Assembly: GCA_043777675.1 (NCBI GenBank)
Contig: JAYWHR010000055.1
Span: forward strand, 1-64,000
Length of the DNA stretch: 64,000 nucleotides
Direction of reading: 5' to 3'
From: JANMDU01 sp043777675
GTDB taxonomy: Bacteria > Pseudomonadota > Gammaproteobacteria > Burkholderiales > Burkholderiaceae_C
The translations under genes were made by a program, and so were the position numbers. Below, one piece after another: positions 17,267 through 25,368 of the stretch. Below the pieces are notes generated by a model. That model had not been told where the DNA came from. It made no database searches and worked only from the letters and a program-made list of their open reading frames with translations. Each line of letters begins with the position of its first letter. Within the stretch, counting starts at the first letter, position 1.

Positions 17267-18370
17267 ATGACCCACCCGATCACCCCACATATTCCTTTAT
17301 CAACCGGCTCAGAGGCTGTAACTTGGGCGGATTCCCAGCGCCAAACCGCTTTTTCTATTTGGCTCAGCCAGTTGATTCCTGCGCAAAACCTCCAAGTCGA
17401 AACACTCCGCATTGCCAGCGCGGACGCCAGCTTCCGGCGTTATTTGCGCATCGACACACTGGATGGCTCAACGCGCATCATCATGGATGCGCCACCAGAC
17501 AAAGAGGATTCCAAACCGTTTGTGAAAATTGCAGCACTGATGCAAGATGCCAAGCTGCTCGCGCCGCAAGTGCTGGCTTGGGATGAGCCGCTTGGCTTCA
17601 TGCTGCTCACAGATCTAGGCGCGCAAACCATGATGCAAGGCATCAATGCACAAGAGCCGCATGCCAACTATGGGCGTTATATGCAAGCGACAGATGCGCT
17701 CGTACGGTGGCAGCTTGCCTCCAAGCCCGGTATCTTGCCTGCTTACGACGAAGCCCTACTGCGACGCGAGCTAGCGCTTTTTCCCGATTGGTATTTAGCG
17801 CAGCACCGCAAATTCACTTTGAGCGTCGCGCAGCAGCAAACGATGCAAAGCGCTTTCGACTCAATAGTGCGCCGCAATCTCGCTGCGCCCAGTGTGTATA
17901 TCCATCGCGATTTCATGCCGCGCAATCTCATGCTCACGCGTGATGATGAGCTTGGTATTCTGGATTTTCAAGATGCGGTCTATGGCCCCATCAGCTACGA
18001 CATGGCCTCCCTCATGCGCGATGCTTTTCTCACATGGGATGAAGAATTCGTCCTGGATGTTACGGTTCGCTACTGGGAAAAAGCGCGCAAAGCAGGGTTG
18101 ATGGCGTTTGAAGATTGGGATTCAGATTTTGGTGCGTTTTATCGTGCCGTGGAATGGATGGGCTTGCAACGCCATCTGAAGGTGGCCGGTATCTTCGCAC
18201 GGCTCACGCTGCGCGACGGCAAAGAAAAGTACCTCGCAGATACGCCTCGCTTCATCCATTACATCCGCAGCACCTGCAACCGGTATCGCGAACTCGGGCC
18301 TTTTCTCAAAGTGATTGATGAAGTTGAAGGCCTGCAAGAGCAGAGCGGCTGGGCATTTGGGCGCGTTTAG
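17267..18370 (+). CDS. amgK: Aminoglycoside-phosphotransferase-fold sugar kinase, AmgK-like
   Basis: 367 aa from ATG 17267 (MTHPITPH; ATG 17255 also possible). Protein-kinase-like APH fold: ASFRRYLRI near 45, Brenner motif YIHRDFMPRNLML near 207-219 and metal-binding ILDFQDAVYGPISYDMASL near 226-244. AmgK phosphorylates MurNAc/GlcNAc at the anomeric carbon in the cell-wall recycling route with MurU. In many proteobacteria amgK-murU lie divergent from lptD, as here, which supports the name. MurU, however, is not next to it: the next gene is rsmE. Substrate assignment is by position and family. Confidence 0.75.
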   Translation: MTHPITPHIPLSTGSEAVTWADSQRQTAFSIWLSQLIPAQNLQVETLRIASADASFRRYLRIDTLDGSTRIIMDAPPDKEDSKPFVKIAALMQDAKLLAPQVLAWDEPLGFMLLTDLGAQTMMQGINAQEPHANYGRYMQATDALVRWQLASKPGILPAYDEALLRRELALFPDWYLAQHRKFTLSVAQQQTMQSAFDSIVRRNLAAPSVYIHRDFMPRNLMLTRDDELGILDFQDAVYGPISYDMASLMRDAFLTWDEEFVLDVTVRYWEKARKAGLMAFEDWDSDFGAFYRAVEWMGLQRHLKVAGIFARLTLRDGKEKYLADTPRFIHYIRSTCNRYRELGPFLKVIDEVEGLQEQSGWAFGRV

Positions 18371-18417
18371 TGCATTGCACCGATTTTTGCCGATCTTTTT
18401 ATGTCGAAAACCATTCA

Positions 18418-18463
18418 TAGCCGGCATAGAATATGCGCAGCGTGCTATTGAATTTATAGTAAT
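18418..18463 (+). repeat. Dispersed 44-bp element, copy 6 (upstream of rsmE)
   Basis: TAGCCGGCATAGAATATGCG, then GTGCTATTGAATTTATAGT. Intergenic; ends 9 bp before the rsmE start, so it covers the ribosome-binding region. Confidence 0.9.
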
Positions 18464-18472
18464 ATCTTTTCC

Positions 18473-19228
18473 ATGCCGCGTATTTATACCCCGCAAAATC
18501 TCAGCACTGACGCAGCGCTACAGCTTGATGCCGCTGCCGCGCGCCATGTTCAAGTGTTGCGCATGCAGCCGGGCAGCGATCTCACGCTATTTAACGGCCA
18601 AGGTGGCGAGTTTGAGGCCAAAGTCACGCTCATGGGGCGTTCGCAGGTGGATGTGCAGGTGGGCGAGCATCACGCCATTCAACGCGAAACCAGTCGCGAG
18701 GTGCATCTGGCAGTTAGCATGCCAGCCAACGAGCGCATGGATTGGCTGATCGAAAAAGCTACCGAGCTTGGCGTCGCGAGCATTCAGCCGCTCATGAGCG
18801 AGCGCAGCGTGTTGCGCCTCTCGGGTGAGCGTGCTGAGAAAAAAACCACGCATTGGCAAGCGGCAGCGATTGCCGCATGCGAGCAATGCGGTCGAAACCG
18901 CATCCCCACAGTTTTTAGCCCTATTTCATATCAAAAATGGCTATTAGCCGGCATAGAACCTGCGCAAGGTGCTACTAATTCAATAGCGTTTAGTAGAGTC
19001 TCCAAAGCTATTCTTTCGCTACAACCCAACAGCGCACGTGCTGCCGATTGGGCGCAATTGCATGTTGGCAAGCCGCTTTTATGCCTAGCCGGGCCAGAAG
19101 GCGGCCTGAGCCCGGCAGAAGAACAAGCCGCGCTAGATGCAGGGTTTGCGCCGATTAATTTAGGCCAACGCGTCTTACGCTCCGAGACTGCGCCGTTAGC
19201 TGCTTTGGCTTTGTGGACCTTGAGCTAA
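18473..19228 (+). CDS. rsmE: 16S rRNA (uracil1498-N3)-methyltransferase
   Basis: 251 aa SPOUT methyltransferase. MPRIYTPQNL at the start is typical (PRIF/Y...), with the N-terminal PUA-like part to about 70, then DWLIEKATELGV near 87-98 and the SAM-binding knot LCLAGPEGGLSPAEEQAAL near 204-222 and LGQRVLRSETAPLAAL near 230-245. Residues about 158-172 (LAGIEPAQGATNSIA) are encoded by a sense copy of the dispersed repeat; a second short stretch after it (FSRVSKAIL) is also not expected, so the loop between CGRNRIP and the knot is enlarged. Lies about 100 bp after the AmgK-like gene on the same strand. Confidence 0.93.
   Translation: MPRIYTPQNLSTDAALQLDAAAARHVQVLRMQPGSDLTLFNGQGGEFEAKVTLMGRSQVDVQVGEHHAIQRETSREVHLAVSMPANERMDWLIEKATELGVASIQPLMSERSVLRLSGERAEKKTTHWQAAAIAACEQCGRNRIPTVFSPISYQKWLLAGIEPAQGATNSIAFSRVSKAILSLQPNSARAADWAQLHVGKPLLCLAGPEGGLSPAEEQAALDAGFAPINLGQRVLRSETAPLAALALWTLS
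18945..18988 (+). repeat. Dispersed 44-bp element, copy 7 (inside rsmE)
   Basis: TAGCCGGCATAGAACCTGCG, then GGTGCTACTAATTCAATAGC. Sense orientation; encodes AGIEPAQGATNSIA. Confidence 0.9.
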
Positions 19229-19265
19229 TTAAGCGGCTTGCAATCTACCCTTCACAATCAACCCT

Positions 19266-20435
19266 ATGAACAAAAATCTCTGGTTGCTTGCGCTCGCGCA
19301 AGGGCTTTTCCTCACCAATAACGTCGTCTTCATCGCCATTAACGGTTTAGTGGGCTTGGCGCTTGCGCCTTTTGGCTGGATGGCTACGCTGCCGGTGATG
19401 GGTTATGTTGTGGGCGGTGCGCTGGCTACGCCGTTGGTGGCGATCACACAGCGGCAGTACGGCAGAAAAGGCTCATTCCTGATTGGCTTGATCGTGGCCA
19501 TACTCTCCGCTTTGCTCTGCTTTTACGCAGCTTGGGCGAAGGATTTCTGGCTTCTTGTGGCCGCCACGGTGGTAGGCGGCTATTACAACGCCAATGCGCA
19601 GCTCTACCGCTTTGCTGCCGCTGAATTGGCGCCCGGCAGTTTCAAAGAAAAAGCCGTCTCGCTGGTGCTCGCGGGTGGCCTCATTGGCGCGGTTGCAGGG
19701 CCTAATTTAGCTTCGGCCACGCGCACGCTCATGCCCACACCTTTTGCCGGCGCTTATCTCGCTCTGGCTTTCGTAGCTCTTCTTGGCTTGGCAGTCGTTT
19801 CCTTCATTGAATTCCCCGAGCACAAAGTCGCAGCAAAATCCGCCGGCGGCCGGCCTTTGATGGAAATCATGAAGCAGCCCGTTTTTATCGTTGCTGCTTT
19901 AGGCGGCGCCTTGGGCTATGGCGTGATGAATCTGCTCATGGCCGCCACACCACTGGCCATGCAGCAATGCGGCTTACCGTTTTCTGATGCCGCACTCGTC
20001 CTTGAATGGCATGTGATCGGCATGTTCGCCCCCGGCTTTTTCACCGGCCATCTCATCAAACGCTTCGGCACGCTCCGAATCATGGGCATTGGCGTGTTAC
20101 TCAATGCGTTGTGTATCGCCATTGCGCTATCCGGTGTCGAGTTGCACAAATTCCTCATCGCTCTCTTTTTACTCGGCGTAGGTTGGAATTTCCTATTCAC
20201 TGGAGCAACAACATTAGCGCTGGATGCCTATCGACCTGAAGAAAAGGACAAAGCCCAAGGCGCTCTCAATTTCTGCGTGTTTGCCACGCTCGCGCTCTCA
20301 TCTTTTGCATCTGGCGTACTTGTCACCACCCAAGGCTGGGCATTACTCAATTGGGGCTCTATTGCACCTGTCGCGCTCACCGCAGCAGCACTCATCTGGC
20401 TGGCCTGGCAGCGCAAGCAGACTGACTCGGTATAA
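19266..20435 (+). CDS. Major facilitator superfamily transporter
   Basis: 389 aa with about twelve hydrophobic segments and a short N-terminus. ITQRQYGRKGSFLIG near 65 fits the MFS loop 2-3 motif (GxxxDRxGRR-like, degenerate). GWNFLFTGATTLALDAYRPEEKDKAQG near 305-332 is seen in a group of uncharacterised proteobacterial MFS proteins. The substrate cannot be told from sequence. It starts 38 bp after rsmE, same strand, and could be cotranscribed. Nothing in the context points to a substrate. Confidence 0.8.
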   Translation: MNKNLWLLALAQGLFLTNNVVFIAINGLVGLALAPFGWMATLPVMGYVVGGALATPLVAITQRQYGRKGSFLIGLIVAILSALLCFYAAWAKDFWLLVAATVVGGYYNANAQLYRFAAAELAPGSFKEKAVSLVLAGGLIGAVAGPNLASATRTLMPTPFAGAYLALAFVALLGLAVVSFIEFPEHKVAAKSAGGRPLMEIMKQPVFIVAALGGALGYGVMNLLMAATPLAMQQCGLPFSDAALVLEWHVIGMFAPGFFTGHLIKRFGTLRIMGIGVLLNALCIAIALSGVELHKFLIALFLLGVGWNFLFTGATTLALDAYRPEEKDKAQGALNFCVFATLALSSFASGVLVTTQGWALLNWGSIAPVALTAAALIWLAWQRKQTDSV

Positions 20436-20628
20436 CTTTCCAAACTGCTGAAACCATACATTCGCGCCAAGCGTATTACTGTTATCCCCATCGCTGCTAA
20501 CATCTGCATTCGCTTTATTTGTAAAAACGGCGTCACAAGTTCACCTGATAAACAAGCCATAATCAAACTTATAAATTTATTGCAGTACCAGGGTTCATCA
20601 AAAAATCATATCGTTCAAGAAAGTCAGT

Positions 20629-21075
20629 ATGACCACATTTGCCAATCAACTAAAAGCAGAAATCGCTCGAATCGCTAAAAAAGCCGGTAAGGCCGAAACA
20701 GTCGCGCTAAAGAAGACATCATCCAATTACCGTTCTGAAATCGCCGAACTCAAGCGCCGCATCGCTGCCCTCGAATCCAGCATCAGCAAGCTCGCCAAAC
20801 AATCCCGCAAACCAGGCAAAGCCGGATCAGCTGAAACGGAAGAGAAAGAAAGCTTGCGTTTCCGTCAAGATGGCTTCATCACCCTGCGTAAAAAGCTCGA
20901 CCTTTCTGCTAACGAAATGGGCCAATTGATAGGCGTTAGCGGCCAATCCATCTATAAATGGGAACAAGGCAAAGCCAAGCCCCGCGCCAGCCAATTGCCA
21001 GCGATTGCAGCAGCTCGCAAGATGGGTAAAAAAGAAGTAACCGCTAAGCTTGCTGTTGTGCCATCGCAAGCATAA
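20629..21075 (+). CDS. XRE-type helix-turn-helix protein with N-terminal coiled coil
   Basis: 148 aa. The first half (about 8-65) is rich in Lys, Ala and Glu with heptad-like spacing (SEIAELKRRIAALESSISKL) and should form a coiled coil. The second half (about 85-120) is a Cro/C1-type HTH: FITLRKKLDLSANEMGQLIG followed by VSGQSIYKWEQGKAKPR. It stands alone between an MFS gene (190 bp upstream) and a strong terminator. The DNA target is unknown. Without an adjacent toxin or phage gene I regard it as a host regulator or nucleoid-type protein. Confidence 0.75.
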   Translation: MTTFANQLKAEIARIAKKAGKAETVALKKTSSNYRSEIAELKRRIAALESSISKLAKQSRKPGKAGSAETEEKESLRFRQDGFITLRKKLDLSANEMGQLIGVSGQSIYKWEQGKAKPRASQLPAIAAARKMGKKEVTAKLAVVPSQA

Positions 21076-21087
21076 GTGATTTGATTT

Positions 21088-21121
21088 GAAAAAAAAGCGC
21101 CCTTGTGGGGCGCTTTTTTTT
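21088..21121 (+). terminator. Bidirectional Rho-independent terminator
   Basis: An A-run precedes the stem GCGCCC...GGGGCGC with a 4-nt loop, followed by TTTTTTTT. Symmetric, so it can end the XRE gene (+) and also tmRNA readthrough (-), whose 3' end is 8 bp away. Confidence 0.9.
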
Positions 21122-21128
21122 GCGTCAT

Positions 21129-21514
21129 TGGTGGAGCTGGCGGGAATTGAACCCGCGTCCGAAAACCTTTTTTCTGATCGATCTACATGTGTAGCCTTCT
21201 GATTTGTGTCTCGCCCATTTCGTCGTGCAGGGGCACACTACGAAGCAGACCAGTGACCTATTTTCTTATTCCGCACTAAGTCACCCAGTGCGAGACCATC
21301 CGATGTGTATTAGCTTGCAGCCGAGAAATATCAGGTTGCCCTTTTATCCCTTTGCCCATCCCACCGGAGAGATGTTGCAAGCCTCTCAGCGATTAAGCTG
21401 CGAGTGCGAAACGTTCGTCGTTTGCAGTTAGGTTTTTTGAATTTGTTTTACGAGCACATTCAGCTCGACACGCACTACCAGACGTCTAGCCCTCGTCGAA
21501 ACCAGAGCAGCCCC
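21129..21514 (-). ncRNA. ssrA: Transfer-messenger RNA (tmRNA)
   Basis: About 386 nt. The 5' end GGGGCTGCTCTGGTTTCGACG and 3' end CGGGTTCAATTCCCGCCAGC then TCCACCA form the alanyl-tRNA-like domain (acceptor pairs GGGGCTG with CAGCTCC). The tag reading frame lies at 21393-21425 and, starting from the GCA resume codon, reads ANDERFALAA then TAA, the betaproteobacterial tag. With SmpB it frees stalled ribosomes and marks the unfinished protein for proteolysis. Confidence 0.97.
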
Positions 21515-21522
21515 AGAAGCCT

Positions 21523-21549
21523 ATTTTACGCCTGCGCTGCGTATTTCAA
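21523..21549 (-). promoter_or_regulatory. Candidate sigma-70 promoter of ssrA
   Basis: On the minus strand TTGAAA (21544-21549) and TAAAAT (21523-21528) are 15 bp apart, short of the ideal 17, with the tmRNA 5' end 9 nt after the -10 box. Position is right, spacing is poor. Confidence 0.4.
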
Positions 21550-21675
21550 GAGGGTGAGCTAGCATGACCTTCTATCAACCCCAAAGGAATCAAATCATGG
21601 ACAAACTCGAAGGTGGAACTCACGGTTGCTTGATTTTCATTCAGCTCTCGCGCTGACAATCCCCGCGTTTGGGAA
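21550..21675. other. Intergenic region between ssrA and lapB
   Basis: No gene or clear terminator seen. Open frames here are short and lack any recognisable motif. Confidence 0.4.
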
Positions 21676-22803
21676 TTACAACTCCTCGATGCGCCGCGAG
21701 CTGTAGCTGTCCCAGCTCTGGCAGCCTGGACATTGCCAAAAATGCCTGCTAGCTTCAAAGCCGCATGAAGCGCAGCGATAACGCAAAAGCGGCTGAGCGG
21801 CTTTATCGAGTGCGCGTTGGATATCTGGCTCGATGCCTTGCGCTTTGAGCAACTGCGCGGCAATCACCAGTGATGGCTCTACCTTTAAATGTAAGAGCTG
21901 CTGTTCGCGGACTGCGCCTTCGTCTGAAACACTTGCTCGCAATTTAGCCAAGGCTTGCATCACGTCCAAAGAGCGTGTGCTGTCGTAGACCGATTGCAGA
22001 ATTGTTGAGACTTCAGCCACGCGCTGGCTTTGAATGGCAAGCGCGGCGACTTTATCCGCTACCAAAGGAGTAGCACTTGGCGCATATTCTATGCCGGCTA
22101 ACAAGCGATTTAATGCTTCATTCACATCGCCTGATTGTTCTGCCAGCTCAGCGAGTGCAATGCGCGGACGACCAGAGTGCGGGGCGAGCTCAATGGCTTT
22201 GAGTAGCAAATCGCGATGTTGCTCTGCGCTCTGCCCCTGCGCTTGCTCACACAAATAATGCGCTGCACGCGTGCTGAAATCACCCTGGCCACTGGCCTGC
22301 AATTGCTGAGCGATGCGCTCGGCTTGCGGCCAATCGCGTGTGCGTTCGTAGATGGCCAGCCGCGCTAAACGCGCTTGCGTTTCAAACTTGCTACCTTCGA
22401 GTTTGCCAAGCGCATCTTCCGCACGATCAAGCAAGCCAGCTTGCAAAAAATCCAACGCCAGCGCATGCTGCGCTCGCTCATGCTCGGACCTAGGCAAATC
22501 ACCGCGTGCAAGCAGATGCTCGTGCACGCGTACGGCGCGATCGTATTCGCCACGGCGGCGAAACAAATTACCCAAAGCGAAATGCAGCTCAGAGGTGTCT
22601 GGGTCTTTCTGCACAGCCTCAATGAAGGCATCAATCGCCTCATCTTGCTGCTCGTTGAGCAAATGATTCAAGCCTTTGAAATAGGCTTTCGGCGAGCGAC
22701 GGTTGTCGATGCGTAGTTGACGGATGTCAAGGCGCGATGCGAGCCACCCCAATACGAAAGCCAAGGGCAGGCCAAGCAGTAGCCAAGTGATATCTATTTC
22801 CAT
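21676..22803 (-). CDS. lapB: LapB: TPR and rubredoxin-knuckle protein regulating LPS synthesis
   Basis: 375 aa. One N-terminal membrane anchor (ITWLLLGLPLAFVLGWLASR, about 4-23), then tetratricopeptide repeats (SPKAYFKGLNHLLNEQQDEA; LHFALGNLFRRRGEYDRAVR and following), ending in a zinc knuckle with two Cys pairs (CASCGF and CPGC, about 343-363). LapB (YciM) brings LpxC to FtsH for degradation. The start at 22803 overlaps the lapA stop (TGATG), indicating coupling. Residues about 235-245 (LAGIEYAPSAT) are encoded by a short sense copy of the dispersed element. Confidence 0.93.
   Translation of the reverse strand: MEIDITWLLLGLPLAFVLGWLASRLDIRQLRIDNRRSPKAYFKGLNHLLNEQQDEAIDAFIEAVQKDPDTSELHFALGNLFRRRGEYDRAVRVHEHLLARGDLPRSEHERAQHALALDFLQAGLLDRAEDALGKLEGSKFETQARLARLAIYERTRDWPQAERIAQQLQASGQGDFSTRAAHYLCEQAQGQSAEQHRDLLLKAIELAPHSGRPRIALAELAEQSGDVNEALNRLLAGIEYAPSATPLVADKVAALAIQSQRVAEVSTILQSVYDSTRSLDVMQALAKLRASVSDEGAVREQQLLHLKVEPSLVIAAQLLKAQGIEPDIQRALDKAAQPLLRYRCASCGFEASRHFWQCPGCQSWDSYSSRRIEEL
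22069..22100 (-). repeat. Dispersed element, copy 8, shorter (inside lapB)
   Basis: Minus strand TAGCCGGCATAGAATATGCG, then AAGTGCTACT; the AT-rich tail is missing or unrecognisable. Sense orientation; encodes AGIEYAPSAT. Confidence 0.85.
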
Positions 22804-23090
22804 CAGCCGATACCATCTTGGGTGCGGGGCTCGGGTGAACCAGTAGACTGAGCCTCCGAGGTCTGTTGGGCTTTTCGTTGTCTCCACCAGCGCGGTAGCA
22901 TACCGAGCACACCGATGAACAGGCCTGCAGTGAATGCGATCAAGAACAACACCACGAGAGGCGCACGCCACTCATTACCAAAGAAAAAATGCGCCGCGAC
23001 CTCATGCTGATTATTCAGCGCGAAGGCAAAGAGCGTAAAAAAAATGGCTGCCTTCAGTATCCACCGAAGCAGCCATAGAATGTTTTGCAT
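22803..23090 (-). CDS. lapA: LapA/DUF1049 inner-membrane protein
   Basis: 95 aa with two membrane segments (about 9-27 and 43-65, VVLFLIAFTAGLFIGVLGML) and a basic, polar C-terminus. The LapA (YciS) family is encoded directly before lapB in many proteobacteria, as here with a 1-bp overlap of stop and start. It belongs to the LPS-assembly control module. The trp-like alternation of W and R at 64-72 (RWWRQRK) is common for the family's cytosolic tail. Confidence 0.88.
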   Translation of the reverse strand: MQNILWLLRWILKAAIFFTLFAFALNNQHEVAAHFFFGNEWRAPLVVLFLIAFTAGLFIGVLGMLPRWWRQRKAQQTSEAQSTGSPEPRTQDGIG

Positions 23091-23149
23091 AAAAATCTGA
23101 CGGCTTGTTAGCTTTAGATTCTAGGGCAAGCCATGTGAGAAAGTTAATG

Positions 23150-23461
23150 TCAGAGCAAGCCTTTTAGACGCATCTCTTCCGTCTTGGCATCAACCGCTTC
23201 ACGCAGCGCTTTGCCCGGCTTGAAATGCGGCACGCGCTTCTCAGGAATCGTGACGGATTCGCCTGTGCGAGGATTGCGCCCCACACGTGGCGGCCGACGA
23301 TTGACTGAGAAGCTACCAAAACCACGGATTTCAATGCGGTGGCCTTTAACCAACGCGTCGCCAAGTGCGTCAAGAATCGTCTTGACAGCAAACTCAGAGT
23401 CGCGCTGGGTGAGCTGCCCAAATTGCAGGGACAGCGCCTCCACTAGATCAGATCGTGTCAT
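23150..23461 (-). CDS. ihfB: Integration host factor subunit beta
   Basis: 103 aa HU-family DNA-bending protein. MTRSDLVEAL at the start, IEIRGFGSFSVNRRPPRVGRNPRTGE (about 43-68) with the intercalating Pro on the beta arm, and VPHFKPGKALREAV near 76-89 identify IHF-beta. It partners IHF-alpha to bend DNA at promoters such as sigma-54-dependent ones. It sits 27 bp after rpsA, its classical location, and 59 bp before lapA. Confidence 0.97.
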   Translation of the reverse strand: MTRSDLVEALSLQFGQLTQRDSEFAVKTILDALGDALVKGHRIEIRGFGSFSVNRRPPRVGRNPRTGESVTIPEKRVPHFKPGKALREAVDAKTEEMRLKGLL

Positions 23462-23488
23462 AAACGATTGAGATACGGGCGTGAACGA

Positions 23489-25171
23489 TTAACCGTTGTT
23501 ATCGAGCTTAGCGCGCAGCAATGCGCCAAGGCTCGTCGTACCTGCTTGTTCGCGGCTTGATGCTTGGGTGAGTTCACCCATCGCAGCTTGCTCATCTGCG
23601 TTGTCCTTGGCTTTGACAGACAAAGACACTTGACGTGTCTTGCGATCAATGTTGGTAACAACTGCGGTGACTTCATCACCTTCTTTGAGCACATTACGAG
23701 CATCTTCCACGCGATCACGGCTGATCTCCGAGGCGCGCAGGTAGCCCATGATCTCTTGGCCCAGATCAATTTCAGCGCCCTTGGCATCGACAGTTTTGAC
23801 CTTGCCGGTGACGATCGAGCCTTTGTCGTTGACAGACGAGAAGGTGGTGAATGCATCAGCATCAAGCTGCTTGATACCCAGCGAGATGCGCTCACGATCT
23901 ACGTCGATGGCCAATACGATGGCTTCAACTTCTTGGCCCTTCTTGAACAACTTGACAGCAGCTTCGCCCGTGTCAGTCCAAGACAAATCAGACAAATGCA
24001 CCAAGCCGTCGATGCCAGCAGCCAAGCCGACGAACACGCCGAAATCGGTGATGGATTTGATCGGGCCTTTGACGCGGTCACCGCGTTTGGTGGCGGCTGA
24101 GAATTCTTGCCACGGGTTGGCTTTGCATTGCTTCATGCCCAGAGAAATACGGCGCTTGTCTTCGTCGATTTCCAAAACCATGACTTCAACTTCTTGGCCC
24201 ATCGTCACGAGTTTGTTTGGAGCGATGTTTTTGTTCGTCCAGTCCATCTCGGAGACGTGCACCAAGCCTTCGATGCCCGGTTCGATTTCCACAAATGCGC
24301 CGTAATCGGCGATGTTGGTGATCTTGCCAAACATGCGGGTTTGCGCTGGATAGCGGCGGCCAACGCCCATCCAAGGATCGTCGCCCATTTGCTTCAAGCC
24401 CAGAGATACGCGATTTTTCTCGGTGTCAAACTTCAGCACTTTCGCGCTGATTTCTTGACCAGAAGTAACGACTTCTGATGGATGACGCACACGGCGCCAT
24501 GCCATATCGGTGATGTGCAGCAAGCCATCCACACCGCCCAAATCGACGAATGCGCCGTATTCCGTGATGTTTTTGACCACACCCTTGACGATGGAGCCTT
24601 CTTTCAAATTCTCCATCAGCTTGGCGCGCTCTTCGCCCATGCTGGCTTCTTTCACAGCGCGGTGCGAGAGCACGACGTTGTTACGCTTGCGGTCAAGCTT
24701 GATGACTTTGAATTCCAAAGTCTTGTTCTCGTACGGAGACAGATCTTTGATGGGGCGTGTCTCAATCAGGGAGCCGGGCAAGAATGCGCGGATGCCGTTG
24801 ACCAAAACAGTTAGGCCGCCTTTGACTTTGCCGGAGGTCACGCCAGTGACGAACTCGCCGGATTCGAGAGCCTTCTCGAGGCTGAGCCACGAAGCCAAGC
24901 GCTTAGCGGTGTCGCGCGAGAGGATGGTGTCGCCGTAGCCGTTTTCAACAGCGCCGATGGCCACTGACACGAAATCGCCCACTTTGACTTCAAGTTCGCC
25001 TTGGTCGTTTTTGAACTCAGCGATTTCGATATACGCTTCGTTTTTGAGGCCAGCGTTTACAACGACGTGGTTGTGGTCAACGCGAATAACTTCAGCGGTG
25101 ATAACTTCACCGGAGCGCATTTCAGTGCGCTTAAGCGATTCTTCAAAGAGGGCTGCGAAAGATTCAGACAT
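23489..25171 (-). CDS. rpsA: 30S ribosomal protein S1
   Basis: 560 aa from ATG 25171 (MSESFAALFEESLKRTEM), the usual S1 length. Six S1/OB-fold repeats are visible, for example GSIVKGVVKNITEYGAFVDL near 190 and RMFGKITNIADYGAFVEIE near 280. S1 binds mRNA leaders and helps initiation on the 30S. An upstream in-frame extension to 25222 has no family support. It lies between the aroA-cmk fusion (about 200 bp, with a degenerate repeat copy) and ihfB. Confidence 0.98.
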   Translation of the reverse strand: MSESFAALFEESLKRTEMRSGEVITAEVIRVDHNHVVVNAGLKNEAYIEIAEFKNDQGELEVKVGDFVSVAIGAVENGYGDTILSRDTAKRLASWLSLEKALESGEFVTGVTSGKVKGGLTVLVNGIRAFLPGSLIETRPIKDLSPYENKTLEFKVIKLDRKRNNVVLSHRAVKEASMGEERAKLMENLKEGSIVKGVVKNITEYGAFVDLGGVDGLLHITDMAWRRVRHPSEVVTSGQEISAKVLKFDTEKNRVSLGLKQMGDDPWMGVGRRYPAQTRMFGKITNIADYGAFVEIEPGIEGLVHVSEMDWTNKNIAPNKLVTMGQEVEVMVLEIDEDKRRISLGMKQCKANPWQEFSAATKRGDRVKGPIKSITDFGVFVGLAAGIDGLVHLSDLSWTDTGEAAVKLFKKGQEVEAIVLAIDVDRERISLGIKQLDADAFTTFSSVNDKGSIVTGKVKTVDAKGAEIDLGQEIMGYLRASEISRDRVEDARNVLKEGDEVTAVVTNIDRKTRQVSLSVKAKDNADEQAAMGELTQASSREQAGTTSLGALLRAKLDNNG

Positions 25172-25221
25172 GAGATTTCCTGAGGGCGCAAAGCAGTAAA
25201 TGGCGACGGTATGCCGCTTCA

Positions 25222-25258
25222 AATTTAATAGCAGTTAGCGCAGGTTGTATGCGGGCTC
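25222..25258 (-). repeat. Degenerate dispersed element, copy 9 (rpsA leader)
   Basis: Minus strand has AGCCCGCATACAACCTGCGC, then TAACTGCTATTAAATTTG. The GCCGGC core is changed to GCCCGC. It lies about 50-90 bp upstream of the rpsA start, so it should be in the mRNA leader or promoter. Confidence 0.6.
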
Positions 25259-25368
25259 ACGAGCTTTATGGCTCGTATCAAGACCACATGTTTAGTTTAA
25301 AAATCCTGCTAACCATACGCCAAGCAGCGCGAAGGGTGTTAGCAGGGGCTTTTGCTCAGTTGTGAAGA

